Translations under genes and position numbers: made by a program
Source: Bacteroidia bacterium
GTDB taxonomy: Bacteria > Bacteroidota > Bacteroidia > NS11-12g > UBA9320
Reading direction: 5' to 3'
DNA length: 35,426 nucleotides
Assembly: GCA_016779945.1 (NCBI GenBank)
Contig: JADHMR010000010.1
Span: 1-35,426, forward strand
Notes under the pieces: model-generated
Databases searched by the model: none
What the model saw: the letters and a program-made list of their open reading frames with translations, nothing else
What the model was told of the DNA's origin: nothing
Part shown: piece by piece, positions 1 through 13,149 of the stretch
Position numbering within the stretch: position 1 is the first letter of the stretch
Layout of the letters: each line of letters begins with the position of its first letter

Positions 1-1693
<1,693 letters not shown>

Positions 1694-1699
1694 TTATTA

Positions 1700-4600
1700 T
1701 TAATCAAAAGTTAACTCAATACCCAAACCTCGCAATTCATGTAATAAAACATTGAATGATTCAGGCAATCCTGGCTCGACCATATTCTCTCCCTTTACTA
1801 TAGCTTCGTATGCTTTAGCTCTACCGATAATATCGTCTGATTTAACTGTAAGTATTTCTCTTAGTATGTTGGCTGCACCGAATGCTTCAAGTGCCCATAC
1901 CTCCATCTCACCAAAACGTTGGCCACCAAATTGTGCTTTACCACCAAGAGGTTGCTGTGTAATTAATGAATAAGGACCGATGGATCTTGAGTGCATCTTA
2001 TCATCAACCATATGGCCTAATTTAAGCATATACATGATACCAACGGTTGTTCTTTGATGGAACTTTTCACCGGTTAGTCCATTGTATAATTGAGCTGAAC
2101 CAAATTGTGGCAATCCTGCCTTTTCGATTTGCTCATCGATTTCAGCTTCAGATGCTCCATCAAAAATTGGAGTTCCAAAATTTAAACCTAATTCGCTTCC
2201 TGCCCAACCAAGAACAGTTTCATAAATTTGACCAAGATTCATTCGAGAAGGTACACCTAATGGATTCAATACAATCTCAACTGGTGTTCCATCTTCAAGG
2301 TATGGCATATCCTCTTCAGGGACAATTTTGGCAACAATACCTTTATTACCGTGACGACCTGCCATCTTATCACCAACTTTAAGCTTACGTTTTTTAGCAA
2401 CATAAACTTTTGCTAGCTTCAAAATACCTGTTGGTAATTCATCTCCAACACTAATGGTAAATTGTTCTCTCTTGTATGCAGTTGATATATCTGTAAATTT
2501 AGATTTATAGTTGGTAAGAATTTTACCTATTAACTCATTGTTGTCAGCGTCAGTTGTCCAATTATTGTAGGAAACTGTGGCAAAATCTATCGATGCTAGA
2601 TTCTTTAAAGTAAACTTAGTACCTTTTGGAATTACATCCTCATAATAAACATTTTGAACACCAGAAGATGTCTTACCTGAGACAACTTTGTAGAGTTTTT
2701 CCAGCAAGGATGCTCTAAGTTTGTCAAGCTCGGCTAAATGCTCATTTTCAAGCTTGGTAAGTTTAGTTTTATCATCAGCTTTGTTAGCTCTGTTTTTTTT
2801 ACGTCTAACAAATAATTGTTTTGCAACAACAACACCTTCCTTGGATGGTGTGGCTTTGAGTGATGCGTCTTTAACATCGCCAGCTTTATCTCCGAAAATT
2901 GCTCTAAGCAGTTTTTCCTCGGGCGATGGCTCAGATTCTCCTTTTGGTGTAATCTTACCAATTAAAATATCACCTTCTTTAATTCTTGCACCAACACGAA
3001 TCAAACCATTTTCATCCAAATTCTTAGTAGCTTCTTCGCTCACATTTGGAATATCGTTGGTTAATTCTTCGATACCTCTTTTAGTATCTCTAACTTCAAC
3101 ATCGTGTTCAGTAACGTGGATAGAAGTAAAGTAGTCATCTTTTACTACTTTTTCAGAAATCACAATAGCATCCTCAAAGTTATAACCTTGCCACGGCATG
3201 AATGCAACTTTCAGGTTTCTACCTAAGGCGAGCTCTCCTCCTTGAGTACCATAACCCTCACTAAGAACTTGGCCTTCGACTACCTTATCACCACGCTCAA
3301 CAATTGGTCTTAAATTAACGACCATATTCTGATTTGTTCTTCTAAACTTAGTTAAGTGGTAAGTTTTAGTGTCACCAATAAAACTCGCAAGCATATTATC
3401 ATCTGTCAGATCATACTTGATTCTAATTTCGTCAGCATCCACATATTCTACTATCCCAACACCTTCAGCAACCAATTGTGTTCTTGAATCTTTGGCTACC
3501 TGAGCCTCTAGACCTGTTCCTACAATAGGTGCTTCAGGATTCATAATCGGTACAGCCTGACGTTGCATGTTTGACCCCATCAAAGCACGGTTAGCGTCAT
3601 CATGTTCCAAAAATGGAATCAATGAAGCTGCTATCGATACAATTTGATTTGGAGCAACATCCATATAATCAATTTTGCTTTTATCCTCAATCGGAAAATC
3701 ACCCTCAAAACGAGCTTTAATTAAGTCATTTTGTAATACTCCTTTTTTGTTAAAGGGGGAATTTGCCTGTGCAATCATATGCTCATCTTCCTCCTCAGCA
3801 CTCAAGTAAACAACATCTTCCTCAATCTTAACTCTTCCATTCTCAACTTTTCTATATGGAGTTTCGATAAAACCAAGATTATTAATTTTGGCATGAACAC
3901 AAAGAGAAGAAATCAATCCAATATTAGGTCCTTCAGGAGTTTCAATAGTACACAAACGACCATAATGGGTGTAATGAACATCTCTCACCTCAAAACCAGC
4001 TCGTTCTCTAGATAAACCACCAGGCCCTAAAGCAGACATTCTTCTTTTGTGCGTTATCTCGGCTAGTGGATTAGTTTGATCCATAAACTGAGATAATTGA
4101 TTCGTACCAAAGAATGAGTTAATTACTGAAGATAGTGTTCTTGCATTGACCAAATCAGTTGGTGTAAATACTTCATTATCTCGAATATTCATTCGTTCAC
4201 GAATGGTTCTTGCCATACGTGCAAGACCTACACCAAATTGGTTATATAACTGTTCTCCAACAGTTCTAACTCTTCTATTACTTAGGTGGTCAATATCATC
4301 TACATCTGTTCTTGAATTAACAAGTTCAATAAGATACTGAATTATTGATATGATATCTTGATTGGTTAATACACGATTGTTACTATCAATGTCTAACTCT
4401 AATTTTTTATTAATTCGATATCTACCAACTTCCCCTAAATCATATCTTTTGTCAGAGAAAAATAATCGTTCAATGATACCACGTGCTGTTTCCTCATCAG
4501 GTGGATCTGTATTTCTAAGCTGACGATAGATGTGTTCCACAGCTTCTTTACCAGAGTTGGAAGTATCTTTTTGTAGCGTATTAAGAATGATTTGAAAATC

Positions 4601-5506
4601 ATTCTTGTCATCATTTTCTTTACTTAAAATGATTGTTTTCACACCCGACTCCAAAATTTCAGCAAGATGTTCCTCTTCAAGCACAGTATCTCTCTCAATA
4701 ACTACCTCGTTACGTTCGATAGAAACTACCTCTCCAGTATCTTCATCCACAAAGTCTTCAATCCATGATCGAAGAACTCTAGCAGCTAATCTTCTTCCTA
4801 AAACTTTTTTGAGGCCCGTTTTGGTTACCTTGATATCTTCAGCAAGACCGAATAAATCAAGAATATCCTTATCAGTTTCGTAGCCTATCGCTCTAAGCAA
4901 TGTTGTTACTGGGAATTTCTTTTTACGATCGATGTATGCGTACATGACGTTGTTTACGTCAGTAGCAAATTCAATCCAACTTCCTTTAAATGGAATTATT
5001 CGTGCAGAATATAACTTAGTACCGTTGGTATGGTAAGATTGACCAAAAAATACACCAGGAGAACGATGCAATTGTGAAACAATTACACGCTCAGCACCAT
5101 TGATTATAAATGAGCCTGTAGGAGACATGTATGGAAGTGTCCCTAAATAAACATCTTGAACTACTGTTTCAAAATCTTCGTGTTCTACATCGTTACAACT
5201 AAGCTTTAACTTAGCCTTTAATGGAACTGCGTAAGTAAGTCCACGTTCAATACACTCTTGAATAGTGTATCTCGGAGGATCAACAAAGTAGTCTAAAAAT
5301 TCAAGTACGAATATGTTACGAGTATCAGTGATAGGAAAGTTCTCACTAAAAACTTTAAACAATCCTTCAAATTTTCTGTCTTCCGAAGATGTCTGCAGTT
5401 GGAAAAACTCCTGAAAAGATTTTAACTGAACATCCAAGAAATCTGGGTAGTCGATTACCTTAGCAATCTTCCCAAAATTTATTCTTTCGTTATATTTTGA
5501 TGACAA
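1700..5506 (-). CDS. rpoB: DNA-directed RNA polymerase subunit beta
   Basis: 1268-aa ORF with RpoB motifs ([79 protein letters not shown]). Confidence 0.99.
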   Translation of the reverse strand: MSSKYNERINFGKIAKVIDYPDFLDVQLKSFQEFFQLQTSSEDRKFEGLFKVFSENFPITDTRNIFVLEFLDYFVDPPRYTIQECIERGLTYAVPLKAKLKLSCNDVEHEDFETVVQDVYLGTLPYMSPTGSFIINGAERVIVSQLHRSPGVFFGQSYHTNGTKLYSARIIPFKGSWIEFATDVNNVMYAYIDRKKKFPVTTLLRAIGYETDKDILDLFGLAEDIKVTKTGLKKVLGRRLAARVLRSWIEDFVDEDTGEVVSIERNEVVIERDTVLEEEHLAEILESGVKTIILSKENDDKNDFQIILNTLQKDTSNSGKEAVEHIYRQLRNTDPPDEETARGIIERLFFSDKRYDLGEVGRYRINKKLELDIDSNNRVLTNQDIISIIQYLIELVNSRTDVDDIDHLSNRRVRTVGEQLYNQFGVGLARMARTIRERMNIRDNEVFTPTDLVNARTLSSVINSFFGTNQLSQFMDQTNPLAEITHKRRMSALGPGGLSRERAGFEVRDVHYTHYGRLCTIETPEGPNIGLISSLCVHAKINNLGFIETPYRKVENGRVKIEEDVVYLSAEEEDEHMIAQANSPFNKKGVLQNDLIKARFEGDFPIEDKSKIDYMDVAPNQIVSIAASLIPFLEHDDANRALMGSNMQRQAVPIMNPEAPIVGTGLEAQVAKDSRTQLVAEGVGIVEYVDADEIRIKYDLTDDNMLASFIGDTKTYHLTKFRRTNQNMVVNLRPIVERGDKVVEGQVLSEGYGTQGGELALGRNLKVAFMPWQGYNFEDAIVISEKVVKDDYFTSIHVTEHDVEVRDTKRGIEELTNDIPNVSEEATKNLDENGLIRVGARIKEGDILIGKITPKGESEPSPEEKLLRAIFGDKAGDVKDASLKATPSKEGVVVAKQLFVRRKKNRANKADDKTKLTKLENEHLAELDKLRASLLEKLYKVVSGKTSSGVQNVYYEDVIPKGTKFTLKNLASIDFATVSYNNWTTDADNNELIGKILTNYKSKFTDISTAYKREQFTISVGDELPTGILKLAKVYVAKKRKLKVGDKMAGRHGNKGIVAKIVPEEDMPYLEDGTPVEIVLNPLGVPSRMNLGQIYETVLGWAGSELGLNFGTPIFDGASEAEIDEQIEKAGLPQFGSAQLYNGLTGEKFHQRTTVGIMYMLKLGHMVDDKMHSRSIGPYSLITQQPLGGKAQFGGQRFGEMEVWALEAFGAANILREILTVKSDDIIGRAKAYEAIVKGENMVEPGLPESFNVLLHELRGLGIELTFD

Positions 5507-5556
5507 GGTGTTGTTATTATTTGGTGTTAATGGAATAGAAAATTATAAAAACGCCA

Positions 5557-5583
5557 AAAGACCCACTGAAAACAGGGGTCTTT
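5557..5583 (-). terminator. Hairpin in the rplL-rpoB intergenic region, possible attenuator
   Basis: Inverted repeat AAAGACCC...GGGTCTTT. In the transcribed (minus) direction it is followed by GGCGTTTTTATAATTTT. Confidence 0.55.
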
Positions 5584-5604
5584 CGAACGTGTTGTTTTTA
5601 AAAA

Positions 5605-5985
5605 TTATTTAAGCTCAACTTCAGCTCCTGCTTCTTCTAAGGCTGCTTTAAGTGCATCTGCTTCGTCTTTAGAAACATTCTCTTTAATTTCCTTTGGAGC
5701 TGAGTCTACTAATTCTTTAGCTTCTTTAAGTCCAAGACCTGTCAAAGTTTTTACAGCTTTAACTACGTTTAACTTAGAAGCTCCAGCAGATTTAAGTAAA
5801 ACAGTAAATTCAGTTTGTTCTTCACCGCCTCCTGCATCTCCGCCTGCTGCTGGTCCTGCTGCAACTGCTACTGCCGCTGCTGCTGGCTCAATACCATACT
5901 CATCTTTAAGTACAGTTGCTAATTCGTTTACATCTTTCACTGAAAGATTAACCAATTCTTCTGCTAATTTTTTAATGTCAGCCAT
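5605..5985 (-). CDS. rplL: 50S ribosomal protein L7/L12
   Basis: 126 aa, [44 protein letters not shown]...[27 protein letters not shown]-type sequence. Confidence 0.99.
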   Translation of the reverse strand: MADIKKLAEELVNLSVKDVNELATVLKDEYGIEPAAAAVAVAAGPAAGGDAGGGEEQTEFTVLLKSAGASKLNVVKAVKTLTGLGLKEAKELVDSAPKEIKENVSKDEADALKAALEEAGAEVELK

Positions 5986-6017
5986 TGTTGTTTTTGTTTA
6001 ATTGTTTTTTTTAATAA

Positions 6018-6539
6018 TTAATTTTCTCGTTCAGATAAAGCTTTTACTAAGCCTGCAATCGTATTTCCACCAGATTGAAGTGAGGAAATAACATTGTTTG
6101 CAGGAGAGCGAAGCAATCCGATAATTTCTCCGACAAGTTCTTCTCTCGTTTTGAGATCAATTAATGTTCCTAATTGATCATCACCGATAAAAATATCCGA
6201 GTCGATGTAAGCTCCTTTAAGTAACGGTCTATCACTATTTTTACGAAACTCTTTGATAGCGATAGCAGGTGCTTTAGGGTTGGAAGCAAACAAGAGTGCA
6301 GTTGTACCTACTAATGTGTCTTTTAGATCACCCCACTCTGTCTCACTTCGCTCAAGAGCTTTGTGAACAAATGTGTTTTTAATGACCTGCATTTTGACAC
6401 CATTTTTATGTAACAACTTCCGTAAGTCGTTATTAGAATTTGCAGACAAATTAGAACTATCAGTTACGTAGACGTACTGAAATTCTTTAAGATTTTCTGC
6501 TAACTCATCTATAATATTATTCTTTTCGTTTTTGTTCAT
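6018..6539 (-). CDS. rplJ: 50S ribosomal protein L10
   Basis: L10-like sequence. The ORF track starts at 6566, but the internal ATG at 6539 (MNKNEKNNIIDELAENLKEF) is the likely start because the longer version overlaps rplA. Confidence 0.96.
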   Translation of the reverse strand: MNKNEKNNIIDELAENLKEFQYVYVTDSSNLSANSNNDLRKLLHKNGVKMQVIKNTFVHKALERSETEWGDLKDTLVGTTALLFASNPKAPAIAIKEFRKNSDRPLLKGAYIDSDIFIGDDQLGTLIDLKTREELVGEIIGLLRSPANNVISSLQSGGNTIAGLVKALSEREN

Positions 6540-6558
6540 TGTTGTAATTTCTAGATGA

Positions 6559-7254
6559 TTAAACAATTAAGGTTTTTGTATCCACTTTGATCCCAGGGCT
6601 CATAGTACTTGATACAGTTACACTCTGAAAATAAGTTCCTTTAGCTGAACTAGGCTTTAACCTATTTAATGTATCAATAAGTTCTTTGGCATTATCATAA
6701 ATCTTATCAGCTTCAAAAGATACCTTACCAATTGATGTATGAATTATGCCAGTTTTATCAACTTTAAAATCAATTTTACCCGCTTTAATCTCAGTAACTG
6801 CTTTGGCTATGTCCATGGTAACAGTTCCACTTTTAGGGTTAGGCATTAGATTTCTAGGTCCTAAAACTCGACCTAATCTTCCAATTTTACCCATTACCGC
6901 AGGCATGGTGATGATTACATCAATATCTAACCAACCACCTTCAATTTTAGTTACATACTCATCCAACCCAACGAAATCTGCACCGGCTGCTTTGGCTTCC
7001 TCCTCTTTGTCTGGAGTAACCAACGCAAGTACACGAACTTCTTTTCCAATACCGTGAGGTAATGAAGCAGTTCCCCTAACCATTTGATTAGCCTGACGAG
7101 GATCAACACCCAATTTAACATCTAAGTCAACAGATGAATCAAACTTGGTCTTTGTAATTTTTTTAACTATTTCACAAGCTTCTGTAAGACTGTAAATAGC
7201 ATCTCTGTCGTATTGCGACAAAGCTTCTTTTCTCTTCTTAGTTATTTTTCCCAT
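6559..7254 (-). CDS. rplA: 50S ribosomal protein L1
   Basis: 231 aa, L1 motifs ([22 protein letters not shown]). Confidence 0.99.
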   Translation of the reverse strand: MGKITKKRKEALSQYDRDAIYSLTEACEIVKKITKTKFDSSVDLDVKLGVDPRQANQMVRGTASLPHGIGKEVRVLALVTPDKEEEAKAAGADFVGLDEYVTKIEGGWLDIDVIITMPAVMGKIGRLGRVLGPRNLMPNPKSGTVTMDIAKAVTEIKAGKIDFKVDKTGIIHTSIGKVSFEADKIYDNAKELIDTLNRLKPSSAKGTYFQSVTVSSTMSPGIKVDTKTLIV

Positions 7255-7272
7255 TATTTATAATCGATAACA

Positions 7273-7716
7273 TTAATTATCTTCCGGAAACTGTCCGGTA
7301 ACAGTAATACCCATACTTCTAGCTGTACCTGCAACCATTTTCATTGCCGATGCAGTAGTCATTGCATTCAGATCAGACATCTTGTCTTCAGCAATTGCTT
7401 TGACTTGATCCCATGAAACTTTAGCAACTTTTACTCTGTTAGGTTCAGCAGATCCACTTTTCTTTTTGGAAGCCTCCAATAGTTGTGCAGCCGCAGGAGG
7501 AGTCTTTATGATAAAATCAAAAGAATTATCCTGATAAACTGTAATCACAACAGGTAAAACCTTACCTGCTTTATCTTGTGTTCTACCATTGAATTGCTTA
7601 CAGAAATCCATGATATTAACTCCTTTAGCACCAAGTGCTGGACCAACTGGAGGTGCAGGATTAGCTGCTCCACCTCTAACTTGTAATTTTACGAAACCTT
7701 TTATTTGCTTTGCCAT
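7273..7716 (-). CDS. rplK: 50S ribosomal protein L11
   Basis: 147 aa, L11 motifs ([29 protein letters not shown]). Confidence 0.99.
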   Translation of the reverse strand: MAKQIKGFVKLQVRGGAANPAPPVGPALGAKGVNIMDFCKQFNGRTQDKAGKVLPVVITVYQDNSFDFIIKTPPAAAQLLEASKKKSGSAEPNRVKVAKVSWDQVKAIAEDKMSDLNAMTTASAMKMVAGTARSMGITVTGQFPEDN

Positions 7717-7721
7717 AAAGC

Positions 7722-8279
7722 TTATTCTTTTTCTACTTGTATATAATTTAATTCTAATGGTGTTTTTCTTCCGAAAATTTTCACCATAACTTTAAGTTTT
7801 TTCTTATCCTCATTCACTTCTTCAATGACACCACTGAAACCACTGAAAGGACCATCAGTGACTTTAACAAATTCACCAACGATGTATGGATTAAGAGCAC
7901 TCTCACCTTCTTGATTACTTTCATCCACTTGGCCAAAGATTCGATTTACTTCTGTTTGTCTCATCGGAACTGGTTCTCCATCTTGTCCAAGAAAACCAAC
8001 TACACCGTTAACAGCACGAATAGTAGGCACAACTTCTCCAACTAAATTTGCGTGAATAAGAATGTAACCCGGGAAATAACTTTTCTCTTTGGAGGTCTTT
8101 TTACCATTTTTAATCTCATACACTTTTTGTGTAGGTATGAGAATTTCTGGGACATACTTCGTTAACTTGGCGTATGCCAACTCAGATTCAATAATGGCTT
8201 TTACTTTCTTTTCAGAACCACTTATAGCACGGACAACGTACCACTTAAAATCCTCTTGAGTCTTTTCGATTATATCCAT
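7722..8279 (-). CDS. nusG: Transcription termination/antitermination factor NusG
   Basis: 185 aa, [15 protein letters not shown] at the N-terminus and a KOW region ([21 protein letters not shown]). Confidence 0.98.
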   Translation of the reverse strand: MDIIEKTQEDFKWYVVRAISGSEKKVKAIIESELAYAKLTKYVPEILIPTQKVYEIKNGKKTSKEKSYFPGYILIHANLVGEVVPTIRAVNGVVGFLGQDGEPVPMRQTEVNRIFGQVDESNQEGESALNPYIVGEFVKVTDGPFSGFSGVIEEVNEDKKKLKVMVKIFGRKTPLELNYIQVEKE

Positions 8280-8281
8280 GT

Positions 8282-8476
8282 TTATTGTAAAAGACTGTAT
8301 AGTATATCCATGATTCCGCCAAAAGCTTTATCAATGAGTAATATTACCAAAGCAAATAAGATAGACGCAATGAGTACAATCGATGTACTGCTTCTTAACT
8401 CTTCCCACGAAGGCCAAGTTACTTTATTAATTAACTCGTCCGTGGTAGCTTTCCAAATTTCTACTATCTTACTCAT
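8282..8476 (-). CDS. secE: Preprotein translocase subunit SecE
   Basis: 64-aa single-TM protein (DELINKVTWPSWEELRSSTSIVLIASILFALVILLIDKAF) immediately upstream of nusG. Confidence 0.96.
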   Translation of the reverse strand: MSKIVEIWKATTDELINKVTWPSWEELRSSTSIVLIASILFALVILLIDKAFGGIMDILYSLLQ

Positions 8477-8491
8477 ATTTATCTTTTATTG

Positions 8492-8565
8492 CACGGGTGG
8501 AGAGATTCGAACTCCCGACACCTGGTTTTGGAGACCAGTGCTCTGGCCAGCTGAGCTACACCCGT
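8492..8565 (-). tRNA. tRNA-Trp (CCA)
   Basis: Reverse complement folds as a cloverleaf, ACGGGTG...CTGGTCTCCAAAACCAG...CACCCGT; anticodon CCA. Confidence 0.96.
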
Positions 8566-8591
8566 TTGTGCCTTATTATTTATAAATTGTA

Positions 8592-9779
8592 TTATTCAAT
8601 AATTTCAGTAACCTGACCAGCACCTACTGTTCTACCACCCTCACGGATAGCAAACTTCAATCCTTTCTCCATTGCTACTGCATTAATTAATTCTACTGTG
8701 ATACTCACGTTATCACCAGGCATTACCATTTCTGTACCATCTGGAAGTTTAATTTCTCCAGTAACGTCAGTTGTTCTAAAGTAGAATTGTGGACGGTACT
8801 TGTTAAAAAATGGAGTGTGTCTTCCACCCTCTTCTTTTGAAAGTACATATATTTCAGCTTTGAATTTGGTATGAGGTTTTACTGATCCAGGAGCAATGAT
8901 AACCATTCCTCTTTTGATGTCAGTTTTTTCAATACCTCTCAAAAGGATACCAGCGTTGTCACCAGCTTGTCCTCGATCGAGAAGTTTTCTAAACATCTCA
9001 ACACCAGTACAAGTTGATTTTAAATCTTCAGCACCCATACCAACGATGTCAACAGCGTCACCAACATTGATGATACCTCTTTCAATTCTTCCAGTAGCAA
9101 CTGTTCCTCTACCAGTAATAGAGAAAACGTCCTCAACTGGCATTAAGAATGGTTGGTCAGTCAAACGTGGTGGAACAGGAATCCAAGTGTCTACAGCATT
9201 CATTAATTCTTGAACTGTAGATACCCACTTATCGTCTCCGTTTAATGCACCAAGTGCAGAACCTTGAATAATAGGTGTGTTGTCTTCGTCAAATTCATAG
9301 AAACCTAAAAGTTCTCTGATTTCGATTTCAACAAGCTCTAATAATTCTTCATCGTCAACCATGTCAACTTTGTTCATAAAAACTACTAATCTAGGTACAC
9401 CAACTTGTCTTGCAAGTAGGATATGCTCTTTAGTTTGAGGCATAGGACCATCAGTTGCTGCCACTACAAGAATAGCACCATCCATTTGAGCTGCACCAGT
9501 AACCATGTTTTTAACGTAGTCGGCGTGACCAGGACAATCAACGTGAGCATAGTGTCTTGCTTCAGTTTGGTACTCAATGTGAGCAGTATTAATAGTGATA
9601 CCTCTTTCCTTCTCCTCTGGAGCCGAATCAATAGTACTGAAATCTGTTTTCTCTGCTAATCCTTGATTAGAGAGTACAGAACTAATCGCTGCTGTCAAGG
9701 TAGTTTTACCGTGATCTACGTGCCCGATAGTTCCAATGTTTACGTGTTCTTTCGAACGATCAAATGTTGCTTTTGACAT
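8592..9779 (-). CDS. tuf: Elongation factor Tu
   Basis: 395 aa, [22 protein letters not shown] and other EF-Tu motifs. Confidence 0.99.
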   Translation of the reverse strand: MSKATFDRSKEHVNIGTIGHVDHGKTTLTAAISSVLSNQGLAEKTDFSTIDSAPEEKERGITINTAHIEYQTEARHYAHVDCPGHADYVKNMVTGAAQMDGAILVVAATDGPMPQTKEHILLARQVGVPRLVVFMNKVDMVDDEELLELVEIEIRELLGFYEFDEDNTPIIQGSALGALNGDDKWVSTVQELMNAVDTWIPVPPRLTDQPFLMPVEDVFSITGRGTVATGRIERGIINVGDAVDIVGMGAEDLKSTCTGVEMFRKLLDRGQAGDNAGILLRGIEKTDIKRGMVIIAPGSVKPHTKFKAEIYVLSKEEGGRHTPFFNKYRPQFYFRTTDVTGEIKLPDGTEMVMPGDNVSITVELINAVAMEKGLKFAIREGGRTVGAGQVTEIIE

Positions 9780-9822
9780 GATAAAAATTTAATTATTCTT
9801 TCTTTCTTTTTTAATAAATGCG

Positions 9823-9894
9823 AGCCAACGATGGGAATTGAACCCACGACCTCTTCCTTACCAAGGAAACGCTCTACCCCTGAGCTACGTCGGC
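9823..9894 (-). tRNA. tRNA-Thr (GGT)
   Basis: Reverse complement GCCGACGTAGCTCAGGGGTAGAGCGTTTCCTTGGTAAGGAAGAGGTCGTGGGTTCAATTCCCATCGTTGGC; anticodon GGT. Confidence 0.96.
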
Positions 9895-9974
9895 TTGTTT
9901 AGTTAAACAAACAATGTATCCTATATGGAGTAGAACAATGAGGCGTGAAAAAAAATCTCAACACTAACTCAAGT

Positions 9975-9994
9975 TTGTGAAGTAAACTTCACAA
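9975..9994. promoter_or_regulatory. Perfect palindrome between tRNA genes
   Basis: TTGTGAAGT-AA-ACTTCACAA, 9-bp arms with a 2-nt spacer. Function unknown. Confidence 0.4.
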
Positions 9995-10022
9995 TGCTTA
10001 GGGCTTTCGCACTAAAGCACAG

Positions 10023-10095
10023 AGCGGGAGACGAGGCTCGAACCCGCGACCTACAGCTTGGAAGGCTGTCGCTCTACCAACTGAGCTACTCCCGC
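10023..10095 (-). tRNA. tRNA-Gly (TCC)
   Basis: Reverse complement GCGGGAGTAGCTCAGTTGGTAGAGCGACAGCCTTCCAAGCTGT...CTCCCGC; anticodon TCC. Confidence 0.96.
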
Positions 10096-10129
10096 ATACA
10101 TATTATTTCCTTTAATGCTTTTAATTCAG

Positions 10130-10210
10130 TGGGGAGAGTAGGATTCGAACCTACGTAGCCGAAGCAGCAGATTTACAGTCTGCCCCATTTGACCGCTCTG
10201 GTATCTCCCC
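10130..10210 (-). tRNA. tRNA-Tyr (GTA)
   Basis: Reverse complement GGGGAGATACCAGAGCGGTCAAATGGGGCAGACTGTAAATCTGC...TCTCCCC with a long variable arm; anticodon GTA. Confidence 0.96.
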
Positions 10211-10217
10211 TAAAAGG

Positions 10218-10290
10218 AGCCGCCTATTGGACTCGAACCAACGACCGGCTGATTACAAATCAGCTGCTCTACCAACTGAGCTAAGGCGGC
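10218..10290 (-). tRNA. tRNA-Thr (TGT)
   Basis: Reverse complement GCCGCCTTAGCTCAGTTGGTAGAGCAGCTGATTTGTAATCAG...AGGCGGC; anticodon TGT. Confidence 0.96.
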
Positions 10291-10455
10291 AATATGCTAA
10301 AAATCAAAGGGTTATATCAAAGAACTTATTACTTTTCTCTACCCTCCTTATTTTAAGGACGGCAAAGGTAAGTATTTTGTTCAATGAAACAAACCATCAA
10401 TATTAAAAATTAATTATGTGACTATGGTTTACTAAAAATAGCCTTGCATTGTGCG

Positions 10456-10755
10456 TTAGTGCGTTTCAACTTTACCTTTATGTCGTTTTATTTGAGTCTT
10501 TAATGAATCAACCGCAAGGTCCGTTGCTGCCTCATATGAGATTGAAGTTTCTGTTTGAATGAAGCTCGTTTGACGGATATTAATTTTTATCTCAACCGTC
10601 TTATTTTCTTTAACATTGGTATTTTCTAGTTTTAAAAAAACTTGAGCATCAATGATACCATCATGAAATGTTTCTAACTTGCTTAATTTTCTTTCAATGA
10701 AATCAATTAACTTTTTGTCTGCTTTGAAATGGATAGATTGGATTTGTGTGTTCAT
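10456..10755 (-). CDS. hpf: Ribosome hibernation-promoting factor / RaiA family
   Basis: 99 aa, HPF/RaiA-like (MNTQIQSIHFKADKKLIDFIERKLSKLETFHDGIIDAQVFLKLEN). Confidence 0.85.
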   Translation of the reverse strand: MNTQIQSIHFKADKKLIDFIERKLSKLETFHDGIIDAQVFLKLENTNVKENKTVEIKINIRQTSFIQTETSISYEAATDLAVDSLKTQIKRHKGKVETH

Positions 10756-10777
10756 GTGTTTAAGTCTTTAATTTATT

Positions 10778-11668
10778 CTATTCTGAAAACGGATGAGTAT
10801 CCTTATATATTTTCTTTAATTGTGAAATATCATTATGAGCATAAATTTGAGTTGCAGCCAAACTACTGTGACCTAACAACTCTTTTATTGAATTCATGTC
10901 TGCCCCATTCTGCAATAAATGAGTCGCGAAGCTATGTCTTAATACATGCGGGCTCTTCTTGTCTGAAAATGTCTGATTGAGTATATTTTTAATAACTTGA
11001 TAAACCCATTTTTCTTTTAACTGATTGCCTTTAGCGTCACAAAAAACATATTCAGATATTATGTGATTTAATTTTTTACATTCTTGGAATCGTTGTAACT
11101 GTTGAATAATTTCATTATTCAATGGGATAATTCTTTCCTTCTGACCTTTACCCATCACTTTCAACTCCATTTTGCCCAATGATAAATCTACTTCCTTCAA
11201 AGAGATCAACTCTGAACGCCTCATGCCAGTATGATAGAAACTAGAAAATATGATAAATTCAATTGAGGATTGATAATCCTCTGAATCCAACTCGTAACTG
11301 TCTAATACTTGATTTAGTTCTCGTTCTTTGACATAAGTGGGAATTTGTTTTTTTAATTTAGGTAATTGAATTTCTAAAGCAATTTCATAGTCGATCTCTT
11401 CGGACACATATAAATAATTTGCGAATGACTTGATTGCACTCACTTTTCTATGAATGGATTTTTCAGCTATACTATTCAACATTAAAGATCGGACCCATTT
11501 TCTAAGAGATTTAGAATCTGGAATATAACTAGGTTTGAAATCCTCTAGGTAGGTTAAATATTGTTTTATGTCAGTAATGTAAGACTGAACAGTATGAATT
11601 GAGTAGTTACGATTTTTGAGTATGTAATCGTGATATTTATCAACTATGGTTGATGAGGCACTAATCAT
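10778..11668 (-). CDS. xerC: XerC/XerD-type tyrosine recombinase
   Basis: 296 aa, N-terminal SAM-like core-binding domain and C-terminal R...HxLRHSFATHLLQNGADMNSIKELLGHSSLAATQIYAH catalytic region. Sits in the hpf-rpsU context. Confidence 0.93.
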   Translation of the reverse strand: MISASSTIVDKYHDYILKNRNYSIHTVQSYITDIKQYLTYLEDFKPSYIPDSKSLRKWVRSLMLNSIAEKSIHRKVSAIKSFANYLYVSEEIDYEIALEIQLPKLKKQIPTYVKERELNQVLDSYELDSEDYQSSIEFIIFSSFYHTGMRRSELISLKEVDLSLGKMELKVMGKGQKERIIPLNNEIIQQLQRFQECKKLNHIISEYVFCDAKGNQLKEKWVYQVIKNILNQTFSDKKSPHVLRHSFATHLLQNGADMNSIKELLGHSSLAATQIYAHNDISQLKKIYKDTHPFSE

Positions 11669-11710
11669 AAGTGCACAATATACAAAAAAGGAATGAGTTT
11701 TCTACTCGGA

Positions 11711-11899
11711 TTACTTAGGGTTATTTAAGAACTGCTTATACCTTGCCTTAATTAATTGCTTTCTACGCTTAACTGAAGGTTTAGTAAATTGCTGTCTCTC
11801 TCTTAACTCTTTTACGACACCAGTTCTTTCAAACTTTTTCTTGTACTTTTTTAAAGCCTTGTCGATTGTATCGTTTTCTTTTAGATTTATTAATAACAT
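11711..11899 (-). CDS. rpsU: 30S ribosomal protein S21
   Basis: 62 aa, LKENDTIDKALKKYKKKFERTGVVKELRERQQFTKPSVKRRKQ. Confidence 0.96.
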   Translation of the reverse strand: MLLINLKENDTIDKALKKYKKKFERTGVVKELRERQQFTKPSVKRRKQLIKARYKQFLNNPK

Positions 11900-11945
11900 T
11901 TTTATAAAAAGGTCTGCAAATTTAGTGTTTATTTTAATATATCAA

Positions 11946-13088
11946 CTAATCTTTAAGGATATGTCGTGAAATAACCAGCTTTTGTATTTCTGAGGTACCT
12001 TCACCTATAGTACACAACTTAGAATCTCGGTAGAATTTTTCTACTGGAAAATCTTTTGTGTATCCATATCCTCCGAATATTTGTATCGCTTCAGTACTGA
12101 CTTGTACTGAGACTTCAGAGGCATAATATTTCGCCATGGCACTCTCTTTTGTCATTGGTAGTCCCTCATTTTTTAAATGGCAAGATTGATCTATCAATAA
12201 TTGAGATGCTTCAATTTGGGTAGCCATATCCGCTAATTTGAAACTAATTGCTTGAAAACTAGAAATGGGCTTACCAAATTGCTCACGTTCTTTACTATAA
12301 TTCAATGCGGCCTTGTAGGCTCCCTTTGCAATACCGAGTGATAAAGCAGCAATTGATATTCTGCCTCCGTCTAATATTTTCATGGCTTGAATAAAACCTT
12401 GACCTTCTTCTCCAAGCAAAGCATCATCAGGGACAAAACAATCTTCAAAAATCATTTCAGCTGTTTCTGAAGCTCTCATACCCAATTTATTTTCTTTTTT
12501 ACCTCCTGAAAATCCGGGGGTTCCTCTCTCAATTATAAAAGCAGATATCCCTCGACTATCAAGTAGTTCACCTGTTCTGGCAAGCACAACAGCTAAATCG
12601 CCAGTTATTCCATGTGTAATCCAATTTTTGGCTCCGTTGATCATCCAACCACCCTCAACTTTTTTTGCAACAGTCTTCATTCGCATGGCATCACTTCCCG
12701 TATTGGGCTCAGTAAGTCCCCATGCACCTATGAATTCACCCGAACTCAATTTAGGAAGATATTTTCGTTTTTGATCCTCATTAGCAAAATAGAGTATATG
12801 ACCTGTACACAATGAATTATGAGCGGCTGTTGAGAGGCCTATTGATCCACATACTTGAGCAATTTCGTCAACCACAGCAGAATATTCAAAATATCCAAGC
12901 CCCGAGCCACCATATTCCTCTGGCACTAATATTCCCATAAAACCTTGGTCTCCCATTTTTTTGAATAGCTCTCTGGGGAAATGTTGATTTTCATCCCATT
13001 CCATTACGTGTGGACGAATATTTTTTTCTGCAAAATCTCTCGCAGTCTGTCTGATTAGATTCTGGGTTTCTGATTGTTCAAAATTCAT
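11946..13088 (-). CDS. Acyl-CoA dehydrogenase
   Basis: 380 aa with ACAD signatures ([59 protein letters not shown]). Confidence 0.97.
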   Translation of the reverse strand: MNFEQSETQNLIRQTARDFAEKNIRPHVMEWDENQHFPRELFKKMGDQGFMGILVPEEYGGSGLGYFEYSAVVDEIAQVCGSIGLSTAAHNSLCTGHILYFANEDQKRKYLPKLSSGEFIGAWGLTEPNTGSDAMRMKTVAKKVEGGWMINGAKNWITHGITGDLAVVLARTGELLDSRGISAFIIERGTPGFSGGKKENKLGMRASETAEMIFEDCFVPDDALLGEEGQGFIQAMKILDGGRISIAALSLGIAKGAYKAALNYSKEREQFGKPISSFQAISFKLADMATQIEASQLLIDQSCHLKNEGLPMTKESAMAKYYASEVSVQVSTEAIQIFGGYGYTKDFPVEKFYRDSKLCTIGEGTSEIQKLVISRHILKD

Positions 13089-13149
13089 GGTTTAGTTTCA
13101 GTATATATGAATGAGTGCAATAATAACTAGCTAACAGATATAGTAAAAA

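Noticed and set aside
1752-4883. Plus-strand ORFs inside rpoB (and similar antisense ORFs in rpoC, rplA, tuf, coaBC)
   Set aside because: Low-complexity antisense translations of well-supported conserved genes.
10778-11668. xerC-like gene as the dedicated integrase of the array
   Set aside because: It lies about 8 kb away among conserved housekeeping genes (hpf, rpsU), which fits the chromosomal Xer recombinase. A role in the array cannot be shown from sequence.
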